Shown one piece after another: positions 1-8,364 of a stretch of 40,491 bases of DNA. The notes under the pieces were generated by a model, which had not been told where the DNA came from, ran no database searches, and saw only the letters and a list, made by a program, of their open reading frames with translations. Position 1 is the stretch's first letter; the number at the start of each line of letters is the position of its first letter. The translations under genes were made by a program, and so were the position numbers. Where the stretch lies: the NCBI GenBank assembly GCA_022790575.1, contig JAAVXM010000013.1, forward strand, positions 1-40,491. Reading direction: 5' to 3'. The DNA is from Clostridia bacterium. GTDB lineage: Bacteria; Bacillota; Clostridia; TANB77; CAG-508.

Positions 1-60
1 AGGGTAGAAAAAATGGTGGTGTTCGAAGAACAAATTTTAAAAATTACTATAGTACCCTGA
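1..60 (+). CDS. 3' end of a gene entering from the left, possibly a serine recombinase
   Basis: Frame 1 is open from the left edge and stops with TGA at 58-60, giving a 19-residue tail. It reads RVEKMVVFEEQILKITIVP. The pattern of a VEK-type segment, a hydrophobic strand, an acidic turn and a second short strand resembles the C-terminal end of large serine recombinases of Clostridia. The likeness is weak because so little is visible. The palindromic sites just downstream at 144-198 fit an integrase lying next to its attachment site, but this is inference. It could be the tail of any other protein. Confidence 0.3.
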   Translation, partial: RVEKMVVFEEQILKITIVP

Positions 61-119
61 CCCAAAAAACTAACCCTAAAAAATTGAATTTTTAGGGCTT
101 ATGTTTAAAAAATTTTGGG
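61..119 (+). terminator. Nested hairpin after the left-edge reading frame
   Basis: An inner perfect 9-bp stem (CCCTAAAAA at 74-82 with TTTTTAGGG at 89-97) sits inside an outer pairing of CCCAAAA (61-67) with TTTTGGG (113-119). It begins directly after the stop codon at 58-60. The run of T after the stem is poor, so termination efficiency is uncertain. Confidence 0.35.
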
Positions 120-143
120 ACATTTTCAGAAATCATTGACACC

Positions 144-198
144 TTTTGTTTAGTACACTAAACAAAAATATTTTTTTGTCGTATTTTGTTTAGTGTAC
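144..198. repeat. Palindrome plus half-repeat (TTTTGTTTAGT / ACTAAACAAAA)
   Basis: Positions 144-154 and 157-167 form a perfect 11-bp inverted repeat around a 2-nt centre. The same TTTTGTTTAGT arm recurs in direct orientation at 184-194, followed by GTAC, so its second arm is degenerate. One complete and one half-matching palindrome, about 40 bp apart centre to centre, are compatible with a repressor operator pair or with a recombinase attachment site. No gene start is visible within 260 bp, which makes the recombination reading somewhat more attractive. Confidence 0.45.
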
Positions 199-235
199 TT
201 TTGTCACAAATATAGATACATAAAACATAAATATA

Positions 236-263
236 AAGAAAGCCAAAGCAAAATTGCTTGGCT
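236..263 (-). terminator. Terminator of the acyl-CoA synthetase gene
   Basis: Read on the minus strand, the stop codon TAG is part of a stem AGCCAAGCAA / TTGCTTTGGCT with one bulged base, followed by TTTCTTTATATTT. It is positioned directly at the end of the gene. Confidence 0.6.
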
Positions 264-1983
264 ATCCTAAAATCTTCTTAAGTTCTTCATTTCTCTTAAC
301 CTTTTTAGTAGTAGTTTTTATAAGTTCCTCATCAGTCAAAATTAAATTTTTAATATACTTATAAGTAGGAAAAGTTTTATTAATTTCCTTTATCTGAGTC
401 CAAATAATCTGTTTCAAATCTTCTTCTGAACAATCTGGGTAGCTTTCCTTTGCAACATCTTTATTATACACTACTTTAACTGAAGGTTTTAAATCATTTT
501 TATCATTTTCATCTGGCATACCAAAAACCATACATTCTTCAACTAATTCAATTCTATTAATTAATGTCTCTATTTCTTCTGGAAATACCTTTTTACCATT
601 TTTTAGTACAATCATATCTTTTTGTCTTCCTGTTAGAAATAGATATCCTTGTTTATCAAAATATCCTAGGTCTCCAGTATAAAACCAACCATCTCTTATT
701 ACTTTATTAGTCTCTTCTTCATTTTCATAATATCCAAGCATTACATTTGGACCCTTTACTCTAACCTCTCCAATACCTTTCTCATCTTTATTAACAAGTT
801 CGAGTTCAACATTTTTCATAGCAAATCCTACTGAACCATATTTTTGCTTCTTATAGTTTTCAGCTGAAATTACTGGTGAAGTTTCTGTCAATCCATATCC
901 TTGAACAATATTTATTCCAATTTCATTAAAGCCTTGTGCAACTTTTTTATCTAATGGCGCTCCACCAGATATAACAAAGCGCAAGTGCCCTCCTAGTTCA
1001 TCAATTACTTGTTTGAATAGCTTTTTCCTTATATCTATTTTTAATTTTAAAAATAGATTACTAATTTTTTTTGCAATATTTATTAGTTTGGTCTTTCCTT
1101 GTTTTTCAATTGCCTTTTCAATTTTATTATAAATTGCTTCAATTAAAATAGGCACTCCAACAAAAATTGTAACTTTATATTCTTTTAAATTCTGCGCTAC
1201 ATATCTTAACCCATCTGGAAATGCTGTTCGTACTCCTGCTGCTAACATAACTACCATACATGTTGAACCAAATATGTGGTGAAATGGTAAAAATGCTAAA
1301 TTTGTATCTGTTGGCAATATTTCTTCTACTATTAGCATTGAATGTACATTTGAAGCTATATTGTATTGTGACAGCATTACTGCTTTTGATTTTGATGTTG
1401 TTCCTGATGTAAATAATAATATTGCCATTTCATCCTTATTTATCTTAGCATCTATATAATCTGTTCTATTTTCCTCTTTTACTAAAATTTCACCTTGTTC
1501 TTTTAACTCCCAAAAATCTTTGTATCCTTCTTGCTTCGTCATACATATATATTCTTTTATATTCGTATTTTCTCTTTTTTGTATTTCTTTTATGTTCTCA
1601 ATATATTTTTCATCAAATACCACTACATCTGCTTTACTTCTTGATAAACAGCTTTCTAATTCATCCACTTGTAGTTCTTTATCAAGTGGAATTGATATTA
1701 TTCCTCCTAAAAGATTTGCAAAGTGTGCTATTACCCATTCATATCTATTCCTACCTACTATAGCTATTCTTTTGTTTTTAAAACCTAATTCATATAATTT
1801 AGTTCCAAAAGTATTTATGTCCTCTAATAACTTTTTATATGTAATATCTTCATATGTTACATCTTTTCCATTTTTATGTTTTATTGTAAATGCAATTCGT
1901 TCTCCATATTTCTCTGTTGAATTATAAATAATTTCTTTTATATCTTGAAATTCTTTTACATCAAAATATTCTTCTACTTTCAT
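262..1983 (-). CDS. Long-chain fatty-acid--CoA ligase (AMP-binding, FadD-like)
   Basis: An ANL-superfamily acyl-CoA synthetase of about 573 residues. It would activate fatty acids with ATP and CoA through an acyl-adenylate at the inner face of the membrane. Visible motifs are the P-loop-like LLFTSGTTSKSKAV, the GYGLTETSP adenylate motif, the GWFYTGDLGY hinge region and the C-terminal GRQKDMIVLKNGKKVFPEEIE. An upstream ATG at 2001 is in frame but has no ribosome-binding site and would lie within about 15 nt of the predicted transcript start. The ATG at 1983 is preceded by AAAGGAG at good spacing, so that start was chosen. A strong promoter at 2017-2045 and the terminator at 236-263 make it a single-gene unit, separate from the two-component genes upstream. 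Confidence 0.9.
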   Translation of the reverse strand: MKVEEYFDVKEFQDIKEIIYNSTEKYGERIAFTIKHKNGKDVTYEDITYKKLLEDINTFGTKLYELGFKNKRIAIVGRNRYEWVIAHFANLLGGIISIPLDKELQVDELESCLSRSKADVVVFDEKYIENIKEIQKRENTNIKEYICMTKQEGYKDFWELKEQGEILVKEENRTDYIDAKINKDEMAILLFTSGTTSKSKAVMLSQYNIASNVHSMLIVEEILPTDTNLAFLPFHHIFGSTCMVVMLAAGVRTAFPDGLRYVAQNLKEYKVTIFVGVPILIEAIYNKIEKAIEKQGKTKLINIAKKISNLFLKLKIDIRKKLFKQVIDELGGHLRFVISGGAPLDKKVAQGFNEIGINIVQGYGLTETSPVISAENYKKQKYGSVGFAMKNVELELVNKDEKGIGEVRVKGPNVMLGYYENEEETNKVIRDGWFYTGDLGYFDKQGYLFLTGRQKDMIVLKNGKKVFPEEIETLINRIELVEECMVFGMPDENDKNDLKPSVKVVYNKDVAKESYPDCSEEDLKQIIWTQIKEINKTFPTYKYIKNLILTDEELIKTTTKKVKRNEELKKILG

Positions 1984-2016
1984 TATTTTCTCCTTTGCCA
2001 TCTAGTTTTCGATACT

Positions 2017-2045
2017 AGATTATCACATAGATAAAAACTTGTCAA
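2017..2045 (-). promoter_or_regulatory. Sigma-A promoter of the acyl-CoA synthetase gene
   Basis: On the minus strand: TTGACA (2040-2045), a 17-nt spacer, then TGA-TAATCT (-10 at 2017-2022, with an extended -10 TG). Transcription would start near 2010. Confidence 0.7.
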
Positions 2046-2122
2046 GAACTGACCGCTCCTTCTATATTTTATTCATCTTATATTACTTATATAATATTCA
2101 ACCTTTCTCTATTATTTAAGTT

Positions 2123-3340
2123 CTAAGATTTCATATATTTTATTTCAAAAGTAGTACCTTCATTTATTTTTGATGAACATATTATAAAGCCATTATCTTT
2201 TTCTATAATTTTTTTACTAAGAGCAAGACCTATACCTACACTTTTTTCTGAAGAGTTTTTCCCTTTATAAAATCTTTCAAAAATATGTTTAATATCCTCT
2301 TTATCAATTCCAATACCCTCATCTTGAATTACTATTTTAGTATAAAAAACATTTTCTTCAAAACTAATATATATATTTTTTCCTTCTTGAGTGTGTTCTA
2401 TACAGTTCTTAACAATATTTGTTATTGCCTCTAATTGCCAATTATAATCTGCAATTATTTTGACATTCTCTCCTTTAACAATTATATTATGCTGTTTTAT
2501 ATCTATTGGGATTGATAGGTTTTTTATGACATTTTCTACTAAAGTTTTAATATTAATTTCTTTTTTTACAAAAATTGCAGTATTTGAGTCTAGTTTAGAT
2601 AACTTTAATAGAGAAATAACAAGCCAATTTATCCATTCAATCTGTCTATTAATTTCATATATAAAATTTTGTCTTGTTTGTTCTTGCATATTGGGATTAT
2701 CAATTATATTATCTAACATAATTGAAATTGATGTTAATGGTGTTTTCAACTGGTGTGATATGTCTTCTATTGATGTTTGCAAACTTTTCTGACCTTTTAA
2801 AGATAAATCAGCCTGCTCTTTTAGCATTACTGTAATTTTATATAATTCGTTTTTTAGATTACTTAATTCATCTTCTGTATTTTCCTCTATTTTTAAATTA
2901 TAATTTTTCATATTTATTTCTTGAATATATTTTATAATTTCATTTATCTTTTTTTCTCTCTTTTTTGCATTTACCAATAATATTATACATACTAGGAAAA
3001 AGAAAATAATTATACTCATATTACTAGATATAATAAACTCTTTTTCTTGGTTTTCTAAAGCTTGAAGTGCCGATATTTGTTCTACATCTATACCATATTT
3101 TTGTAATATGTCTATACCTTTTTCTGTCTCCTGATTATTTAGAATTTTAAGTATTTGTTCTTCTTCAACTTGTGGATAGCTTTTGCTAATCTCACCAATT
3201 ATACTTGAAATTGTATTATTAAGTGCTTTCTGATATTTTGTATGTAAATTCACTACAATAACTGAATTTATTATTACTATCATTATTGTTATGATGATAA
3301 TTGAAATTATTATATTTTTATTTTTTATCATTATCCCCAT
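2123..3340 (-). CDS. Membrane sensor histidine kinase
   Basis: A 405-residue kinase with a membrane segment at about residues 9-32, an extracytoplasmic region of about 75 residues, and a second membrane segment at about 107-125. A linker leads to the H-box DISHQLKTPLTS, with phospho-acceptor His196. The ATPase half shows the N-box NIVKNCIEHT, the G1 box DEGIGI, the F-box IFERFYKG and the G2 box VGIGLALSKKI. It lies 30 bp downstream of the response regulator and is presumably its cognate kinase, autophosphorylating and passing phosphate to Asp52. The external domain is short and its signal cannot be deduced. The adjacent acyl-CoA synthetase has its own promoter, so it need not be the target. 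Confidence 0.93.
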   Translation of the reverse strand: MGIMIKNKNIIISIIIITIMIVIINSVIVVNLHTKYQKALNNTISSIIGEISKSYPQVEEEQILKILNNQETEKGIDILQKYGIDVEQISALQALENQEKEFIISSNMSIIIFFFLVCIILLVNAKKREKKINEIIKYIQEINMKNYNLKIEENTEDELSNLKNELYKITVMLKEQADLSLKGQKSLQTSIEDISHQLKTPLTSISIMLDNIIDNPNMQEQTRQNFIYEINRQIEWINWLVISLLKLSKLDSNTAIFVKKEINIKTLVENVIKNLSIPIDIKQHNIIVKGENVKIIADYNWQLEAITNIVKNCIEHTQEGKNIYISFEENVFYTKIVIQDEGIGIDKEDIKHIFERFYKGKNSSEKSVGIGLALSKKIIEKDNGFIICSSKINEGTTFEIKYMKS

Positions 3341-3370
3341 CTCTATATAAACCTCTTTTATTATGACTTT

Positions 3371-4054
3371 TTAATTTTCTGTGTTTACTACTCTATAACC
3401 TATACCTCTTACTGTCTGAATTATTTTTCCATCTTTGTCATCAATTTTTTCTCTTATTCTTTTAATATATACAGTTAAAGTATTATCATTAACAAAATTT
3501 CCTGCAACATCCCAAATTTTATCTAATATCTGTTCCCTTGTTATTAAAATGTCTTTGTTTTTTAATAACATCAATAGTATTTTATATTCTAAACTTGTAA
3601 AAACAATCTCTTTTCCATCTTTATATACTTTAGCTATATTTGTATCTATGACTATATTTCCGCACTTAATTTGATTATCATCATTTATATTTTTTTCATA
3701 CCTTCTCAATACACTATTTATTCTAGATATTAATTCTCTTGTTCTAAATGGTTTTACAACATAATCATCTGCACCCATATCTAATCCTTGTACAATGTCT
3801 TTTTCTTCATCTTTTGCTGTCAAGAAGATTACTGGATTATTTTCATTTTGTTTTATTTGTTTACATATCTCATATCCTTCTCCATCTGGTAATGATATAT
3901 CTAATAAGTATAAATCATACTCATTTTTCTTTATTTTTGTTTTTGCAGATACTATGTTTTTTGCTGTATCAACTTCAAATTTTTCCTGCTCTAAAGAATA
4001 TTTTAACCCCAAAATAATTGTTTCATTATCTTCTATTAATAATATTTTTCTCAT
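3371..4054 (-). CDS. OmpR/PhoB-family response regulator
   Basis: A 227-residue regulator. The receiver domain (about 1-120) has the acidic pair EDN at 8-10, phospho-acceptor Asp52 in LLDISLPDG, Thr79 in FLTA and Lys101 in VVKPF. The C-terminal winged helix (about 130-225) ends with LTVYIKRIREKI and a TVRGIGYRV hairpin typical of OmpR-type DNA-binding domains. It is the first gene of an operon with the histidine kinase, driven by the promoter at 4070-4097, and has the ribosome-binding site AGGTGAT. It probably regulates its own operon or nearby envelope genes, but no operator can be assigned. Confidence 0.93.
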   Translation of the reverse strand: MRKILLIEDNETIILGLKYSLEQEKFEVDTAKNIVSAKTKIKKNEYDLYLLDISLPDGEGYEICKQIKQNENNPVIFLTAKDEEKDIVQGLDMGADDYVVKPFRTRELISRINSVLRRYEKNINDDNQIKCGNIVIDTNIAKVYKDGKEIVFTSLEYKILLMLLKNKDILITREQILDKIWDVAGNFVNDNTLTVYIKRIREKIDDKDGKIIQTVRGIGYRVVNTEN

Positions 4055-4069
4055 CTTATCACCTCATAT

Positions 4070-4097
4070 ATTATAACATATTTTATATTTTTTTCAA
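4070..4097 (-). promoter_or_regulatory. Promoter of the two-component operon
   Basis: On the minus strand: TTGAAA (4092-4097), a 16-nt spacer, then TGT-TATAAT (-10 at 4070-4075), with a TG one base upstream of the -10. It stands back to back with the promoter at 4100-4128. Confidence 0.65.
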
Positions 4098-4099
4098 TG

Positions 4100-4128
4100 T
4101 TGCACTTTTTGATTTTTTAGTATATAAT
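4100..4128 (+). promoter_or_regulatory. Promoter of the DUF1064 gene
   Basis: TTGCAC (4100-4105), a 17-nt spacer and a consensus TATAAT (4123-4128). The -35 elements of this and the opposing promoter are only two bases apart, so the two transcription units may compete for RNA polymerase. Confidence 0.65.
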
Positions 4129-4156
4129 TTAACAAATTGATATGGGGAGATTGATT

Positions 4157-4507
4157 ATGGAACATTGGAGTGTTGAAGATTATAAGAATTTTACTGATGG
4201 TAGAACTAAAAAAAGCAAATATAGAGCTAATAAAACTTCTATTGATGGACATACTTTTGACAGCCAAAAAGAAGCTGACTATTATTGTCAACTAAAATTA
4301 AGATTAAAAGGAAATGAAATTAATGGCTTTTGTCTTCAGCCAACATTTATGTTAGCACCTGGCTTGAAATATAAAGCAGATTTTATTGTTTTTAATTCTG
4401 ATAATTCATATGAAGTTATTGATGTTAAAGGTATTAGAACCAAAGAGTATATTGCTAAGAAAAAAGTTTTAGAAGATAAATATAATATTAAAATAAAGGA
4501 AATATAG
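4157..4507 (+). CDS. DUF1064 family protein, nuclease-like fold
   Basis: A 116-residue protein that I recognise as DUF1064, a family usually found in phages and prophages. The segment SQKEADYYCQLKLR is followed by YKADFIV and then YEVIDVKG. The D...E-x-K spacing (ADF...YEVIDVKG) is that of PD-(D/E)xK nuclease-like folds such as Holliday-junction resolvases and VRR-NUC domains. The function is therefore probably DNA-related, but no substrate is known to me. An upstream ATG at 4142 is in frame, but the GGGGAG at 4144-4149 is correctly spaced only for the ATG at 4157. No other phage gene is nearby, so it is either a stray phage gene or a domesticated one. Confidence 0.8.
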   Translation: MEHWSVEDYKNFTDGRTKKSKYRANKTSIDGHTFDSQKEADYYCQLKLRLKGNEINGFCLQPTFMLAPGLKYKADFIVFNSDNSYEVIDVKGIRTKEYIAKKKVLEDKYNIKIKEI

Positions 4508-4538
4508 CATTTTTAAAATATATTTATAATACAATAGC

Positions 4539-4630
4539 AGAAATGTAGATATATAATATTTGAAAGATAAAGACCTGTGGGAAGACCCCAGATATGTTTT
4601 TATCAAAAAATATTATATATCTACATTTCT
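4539..4630. terminator. Long perfect hairpin between convergent genes
   Basis: Arms 4539-4561 and 4608-4630 are a perfect 23-bp inverted repeat, and pairing continues outward for a few more bases with one bulge. The 46-nt loop can fold again: GATAAA with TTTATC, and CTGTGGG with CCCCAG with one mismatch. It separates a plus gene (ending 4507) from a minus gene (ending 4675) and probably terminates both. It is far longer than an ordinary intrinsic terminator. The rest of 4508-4674 holds nothing else that I can recognise. Confidence 0.6.
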
Positions 4631-4674
4631 TGTTATTTATTACTAAATTATATACGCAAATTATGCTATTTTTC

Positions 4675-5373
4675 TTATTCTTTCATAGATAAAATTTCAT
4701 CTTTTTCTTTGTCTGTTATATATTCGTATTTTACCATTTTATCAAGTACTTGTCTCTGCCTTTGAGAAGCTAAATCCGGATTTTTTGTTGGTGCATATAT
4801 AGATGGTGCATTTGGTACACCTGCAAGCATACTTCCCTCATATTTATTCATATCAATAGGAGCTTTATCATAATAGCCTTCTGATGCTTCTTTTATTCCA
4901 TAATAACCTTTTCCAAAGAAACTTGTATTTACATACATTTCTAGTATTGTATCTTTATCACATTGCCTTTCTATCTCATAAGCCATAAAAATTTCTGAGA
5001 TTTTTCTTAAAGCTGTTTTTTCTTGGGTAAAGTATATATTTTTTGCAACTTGCTGTGTTATTGTACTTCCACCTTCTTTTAGTTTAAATGATTTTACATT
5101 TGTCCATACTGCTCTCATTATTGCTATTGGGTCAACTGCACCATGCTTATAAAATCGATGGTCCTCTACTGCTACTACAGCATCTAAATAGAAATCCGAA
5201 ATATCTTCTATTCTTGCATAATTTTCATGTTCTCTCAGCTCTTCTAGCTTATCTTTTACACTTATTTCATTTAATGCAGTTTTATATATTGTATATCCTT
5301 TGTATATTATTATCGCTCCTATAAATAGTCCTATTAAAAAAATAACTATTACAATCTTCTTTATTACTTTCAT
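4675..5373 (-). CDS. Monofunctional peptidoglycan glycosyltransferase (GT51)
   Basis: A 232-residue membrane-anchored enzyme: an N-terminal membrane helix at about 5-25, then a GT51 domain. Motif 1 is VEDHRFYKH, with catalytic Glu70. Motif 2 is GGSTITQQVAKN at about 101-112, motif 3 is RKISEIFMAYEIE, and the domain ends NAPSIYAPTKNP. It polymerises lipid II into glycan strands outside the membrane. There is no transpeptidase domain, so it is a MtgA/SgtB-like monofunctional enzyme rather than a class A PBP. It has the ribosome-binding site AAGGTGAT. It is last in a run of minus-strand genes that includes undecaprenol kinase, which also serves the lipid-carrier cycle. Confidence 0.9.
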   Translation of the reverse strand: MKVIKKIVIVIFLIGLFIGAIIIYKGYTIYKTALNEISVKDKLEELREHENYARIEDISDFYLDAVVAVEDHRFYKHGAVDPIAIMRAVWTNVKSFKLKEGGSTITQQVAKNIYFTQEKTALRKISEIFMAYEIERQCDKDTILEMYVNTSFFGKGYYGIKEASEGYYDKAPIDMNKYEGSMLAGVPNAPSIYAPTKNPDLASQRQRQVLDKMVKYEYITDKEKDEILSMKE

Positions 5374-5447
5374 ATTATCACCTTAATTTTATTTTATTCT
5401 AGAAAAGTGACTTAAAAGTGACTTTATATTCTAAAATATTACTTTTG

Positions 5448-5816
5448 TTATTCCATAATCTTTGGTATAAATATTATTGCTCCTATTATCATTGCTCCAA
5501 CAGCTAGTGTTAGAACTGCTGCTGCTGAAATATCTTTTGCTAATTTCGCCTTTTCATTTTTTTCTGGGCTTATCATATCAACTACAGTTTCTATTGCTGT
5601 ATTAAATAATTCTGCTGATATTACCATTGATATTGATATTATACATATCATCCATTCTTTCACACTTAATTTGTATATAATGCCTAAAATTATAACACAT
5701 ATCATTGCTAATATATGATTTTTCATATTCCTTTCAGTCTTAAATGATGATATAAACCCTTCTATTGCATATTTAAAACTATTTATCATTTTTTTATATT
5801 CTTTTTTTAGGTTCAT
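5448..5816 (-). CDS. dgkA: Undecaprenol / diacylglycerol kinase
   Basis: A 122-residue integral membrane kinase of the DgkA/UdpK family with three membrane segments (about 35-50, 53-70 and 97-117) after an amphipathic N-terminus. The catalytic signature AELFNTAIETVVD (68-80) and AKDISAAAV (93-101) are intact. In Gram-positive bacteria this family phosphorylates undecaprenol to replenish the lipid carrier for wall synthesis, so that substrate is more likely than diacylglycerol. It lies 14 bp after the MFS gene and 75 bp before the glycosyltransferase. Confidence 0.92.
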   Translation of the reverse strand: MNLKKEYKKMINSFKYAIEGFISSFKTERNMKNHILAMICVIILGIIYKLSVKEWMICIISISMVISAELFNTAIETVVDMISPEKNEKAKLAKDISAAAVLTLAVGAMIIGAIIFIPKIME

Positions 5817-5830
5817 TGTTTCTCCTTTTA

Positions 5831-7120
5831 TTAATCTGGACTTAATTTGCTATATTTCAAATCTTCTTTATTATACTCATTAGGTTTAAGACCAACTTTA
5901 TTTCTCATATAATCTAATAATATTATAATAGAAATTGTAACTGTTGAACCTATTATTATAATAGTATTTGCTGCATTTGTATAATTTAATAATAATGCAC
6001 CAAATAAACTTATACATATTGTACATACATTATAAATCATATTTCTAATAGTTGCTAACTTAATTCGTATATGTTTATTTGTAAAGTTATTTAAATACCT
6101 ATATATAAGAACATTGTACGCTCCTTTTATTGCTCCTTGCATTATAAATAAAACCATAATTGCAAATACATTTATAAATCCAGTTCCTACCATAGCAAAT
6201 AGTCCTATAATTATACAAGATGATGTTAGTGGAATTCCTAAATATGATAATGTTTTATTTCTATATCTTCTATGTACTACTCCTTGCATCTTAGAACAAA
6301 TTGATGCTGCTATTTGTGACATTGCAAATACTATTCCAAAATATTGCTCTGGAATTTGTATTTGTTCTAAAATTCCACTCCTAAATGTTGTCATATTATA
6401 TAACAACCCTGAAATTATTCCAAAGAAAATTAATAGACAACTAATCCTTTTCGATTTTTGAGTAAATCTAATTGATTCTTTTAATTGTTTTAAATATTTT
6501 CTTACTCCTATTCTTTTTTCTTTTTCATCATCTGGCATTTGAGTATGTCTAAATCTTGTTGATAATACTGCTGAAAGAATATTTGCAATTAAACATAAGA
6601 TAATTGGTATATATGGATTTATTACAAATGTAAAACCTGCTATTAATGCAGTAACTGAATCTAATACATAATACCATGATGCTCCTCTTCCATCTATTAA
6701 AGAATATAGTCCACCCCTTTTTTTACCACTTGGTAAAGAATCATATAATATGTTTGTTTCACATATTCCTTTTATAACATATCCTACTGCATCTACAAAA
6801 AAAGCTATTAGTAGTTGATTATAATTTTGCACAAATAGTAATATTATTGTAAATATACACATACAAATATTTGCAAAAACTAAACTATTTTTCTTTCCAA
6901 ATCTATCTACTAATAGTCCTATTGGTATCTGCATTATTAAACAGGAGGCTGTAAAAAATGCTTCTGATAATAATACTTGAGAGGCAGAAAACCCTTTTGC
7001 TTGTGTCAAAAACAAATATATTATTGAATAATAAAATAGTAAATCCCATGAAAGCATTTTATATATAGGATATAATCTTGCATTCAATTTTTTGTCTTGT
7101 ATTTCTTTTGTTTTTTTCAT
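5831..7120 (-). CDS. MFS transporter
   Basis: A 429-residue major facilitator with about 12 hydrophobic segments. Between segments 2 and 3 it has the MFS signature PIGLLVDRFGKKNSLV (about residues 66-81), and a basic cytoplasmic loop at about 190-222 divides the two halves. Substrate specificity cannot be read from the sequence; drug efflux or metabolite export are both possible. It follows ackA by 26 bp with the ribosome-binding site GAGAGG, so it is probably co-transcribed with the acetate genes. That makes an organic-acid or small-metabolite role conceivable but unproven. Confidence 0.85.
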   Translation of the reverse strand: MKKTKEIQDKKLNARLYPIYKMLSWDLLFYYSIIYLFLTQAKGFSASQVLLSEAFFTASCLIMQIPIGLLVDRFGKKNSLVFANICMCIFTIILLFVQNYNQLLIAFFVDAVGYVIKGICETNILYDSLPSGKKRGGLYSLIDGRGASWYYVLDSVTALIAGFTFVINPYIPIILCLIANILSAVLSTRFRHTQMPDDEKEKRIGVRKYLKQLKESIRFTQKSKRISCLLIFFGIISGLLYNMTTFRSGILEQIQIPEQYFGIVFAMSQIAASICSKMQGVVHRRYRNKTLSYLGIPLTSSCIIIGLFAMVGTGFINVFAIMVLFIMQGAIKGAYNVLIYRYLNNFTNKHIRIKLATIRNMIYNVCTICISLFGALLLNYTNAANTIIIIGSTVTISIIILLDYMRNKVGLKPNEYNKEDLKYSKLSPD

Positions 7121-7146
7121 ATTCTACCTCTCTTTTCCATTGGTTA

Positions 7147-8334
7147 TTATATTAATTTTTTTGTTTCTTTAGCAATCATAAGTTCTTCATCTGTTGGTAC
7201 TACATATACTTTTATTTTTGAGTTAGATGTAGATATTTCTTTTTCTTCTCCTCTCATATTATTAGAGTCAACATCTAATTCTACGCCCATAAACTCTAAT
7301 TTCTGGCAAATTCCTTTTCTTATGTTTATTTGGTTTTCTCCTACTCCACCAGTAAATATTATATAGTCCACTCCATTCATTGCTACTGCACATCTTGCAA
7401 TATATACCGCAACTTCATATATGAACTTTTCTATCGCAATTTTTGCTCTTTCATTATTTTGATTTGATTCTGACTCAATTACTCTAAAGTCTGGAGCTAA
7501 ATCTGTCATTCCTTGCACACCAGATTTCTTATTAAGCATTTCTTCTACTTCTTCAGCAGTCATATTCTCTTTTTTCATTATAAATGTTACTACAGATGGG
7601 TCTAAATCTCCTGAACGTGTTACCATTGGTATTCCAGCAAGTGGTGTTAGTCCCATACTTGTTTCTACTGATTTTCCACCTTGTACTGCACATATACTTC
7701 CACCTTGTCCTAAATGACATGTTATTATCCTTAAGTCACTTATATCTTTGCCTAATATATCTGCTAATCTTTGAGATACATACATGTGTGATGTTCCATG
7801 AAATCCATATTTTCTTAATCCATATTTTTCATAATATTCATATGGAACTGGGTATATATATCTTTCTTTTGGCATTGTTTGATGAAATGCTGTGTCAAAT
7901 ACTCCTACCATTGGTTTTCCTTGCATTACTTTTCTACATGCCTCTATTCCTATTATACCTGCTGGATTGTGTAATGGCGCTAAACTTACATTTTCTTTTA
8001 AAACTTCTATTACTTCATCTGTTATTACTACTGATTCACTTATTTTTTCTCCACCATGTACTAATCTATGTCCTATAGCATTTATTTCGTCTAAGTCATC
8101 TATTACTTTGTATTCTGGATTTATTAATTGTTTTAGCGCAAAGTCAATAGCGTCCTCATGTGTTTTTGCTGTATGCTTTATTTCTATTTTTTGCCCATTT
8201 ACTTTATGTGTTATAAATGACTCTTCTTCTCCTATTCTTTCATATCTACCAGAAGCTAAAACTTCTTCATTATCCATATCAATTAATTGATATTTCAATG
8301 ATGAACTCCCACTATTTAACACTAGAATTTTCAT
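7147..8334 (-). CDS. ackA: Acetate kinase, downstream copy
   Basis: A 395-residue acetate kinase converting acetyl phosphate and ADP to acetate and ATP. The N-terminal phosphate-binding motif LVLNSGSSSLKYQ, HRLVHGGE with its substrate-binding Arg, FHGTSH with the active-site His, and TRSGDLDP with the catalytic Arg are all present. Unlike the upstream copy, it has Val instead of Gly directly before TRSGD (GIPMVTRSGD against GIPMGTRSGD). The two genes are tandem paralogues 30 bp apart. The substitution could alter activity or substrate range. Confidence 0.93.
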   Translation of the reverse strand: MKILVLNSGSSSLKYQLIDMDNEEVLASGRYERIGEEESFITHKVNGQKIEIKHTAKTHEDAIDFALKQLINPEYKVIDDLDEINAIGHRLVHGGEKISESVVITDEVIEVLKENVSLAPLHNPAGIIGIEACRKVMQGKPMVGVFDTAFHQTMPKERYIYPVPYEYYEKYGLRKYGFHGTSHMYVSQRLADILGKDISDLRIITCHLGQGGSICAVQGGKSVETSMGLTPLAGIPMVTRSGDLDPSVVTFIMKKENMTAEEVEEMLNKKSGVQGMTDLAPDFRVIESESNQNNERAKIAIEKFIYEVAVYIARCAVAMNGVDYIIFTGGVGENQINIRKGICQKLEFMGVELDVDSNNMRGEEKEISTSNSKIKVYVVPTDEELMIAKETKKLI

Positions 8335-8364
8335 GTTTTTTCATTCCTTTCATATTTAGAAAAA

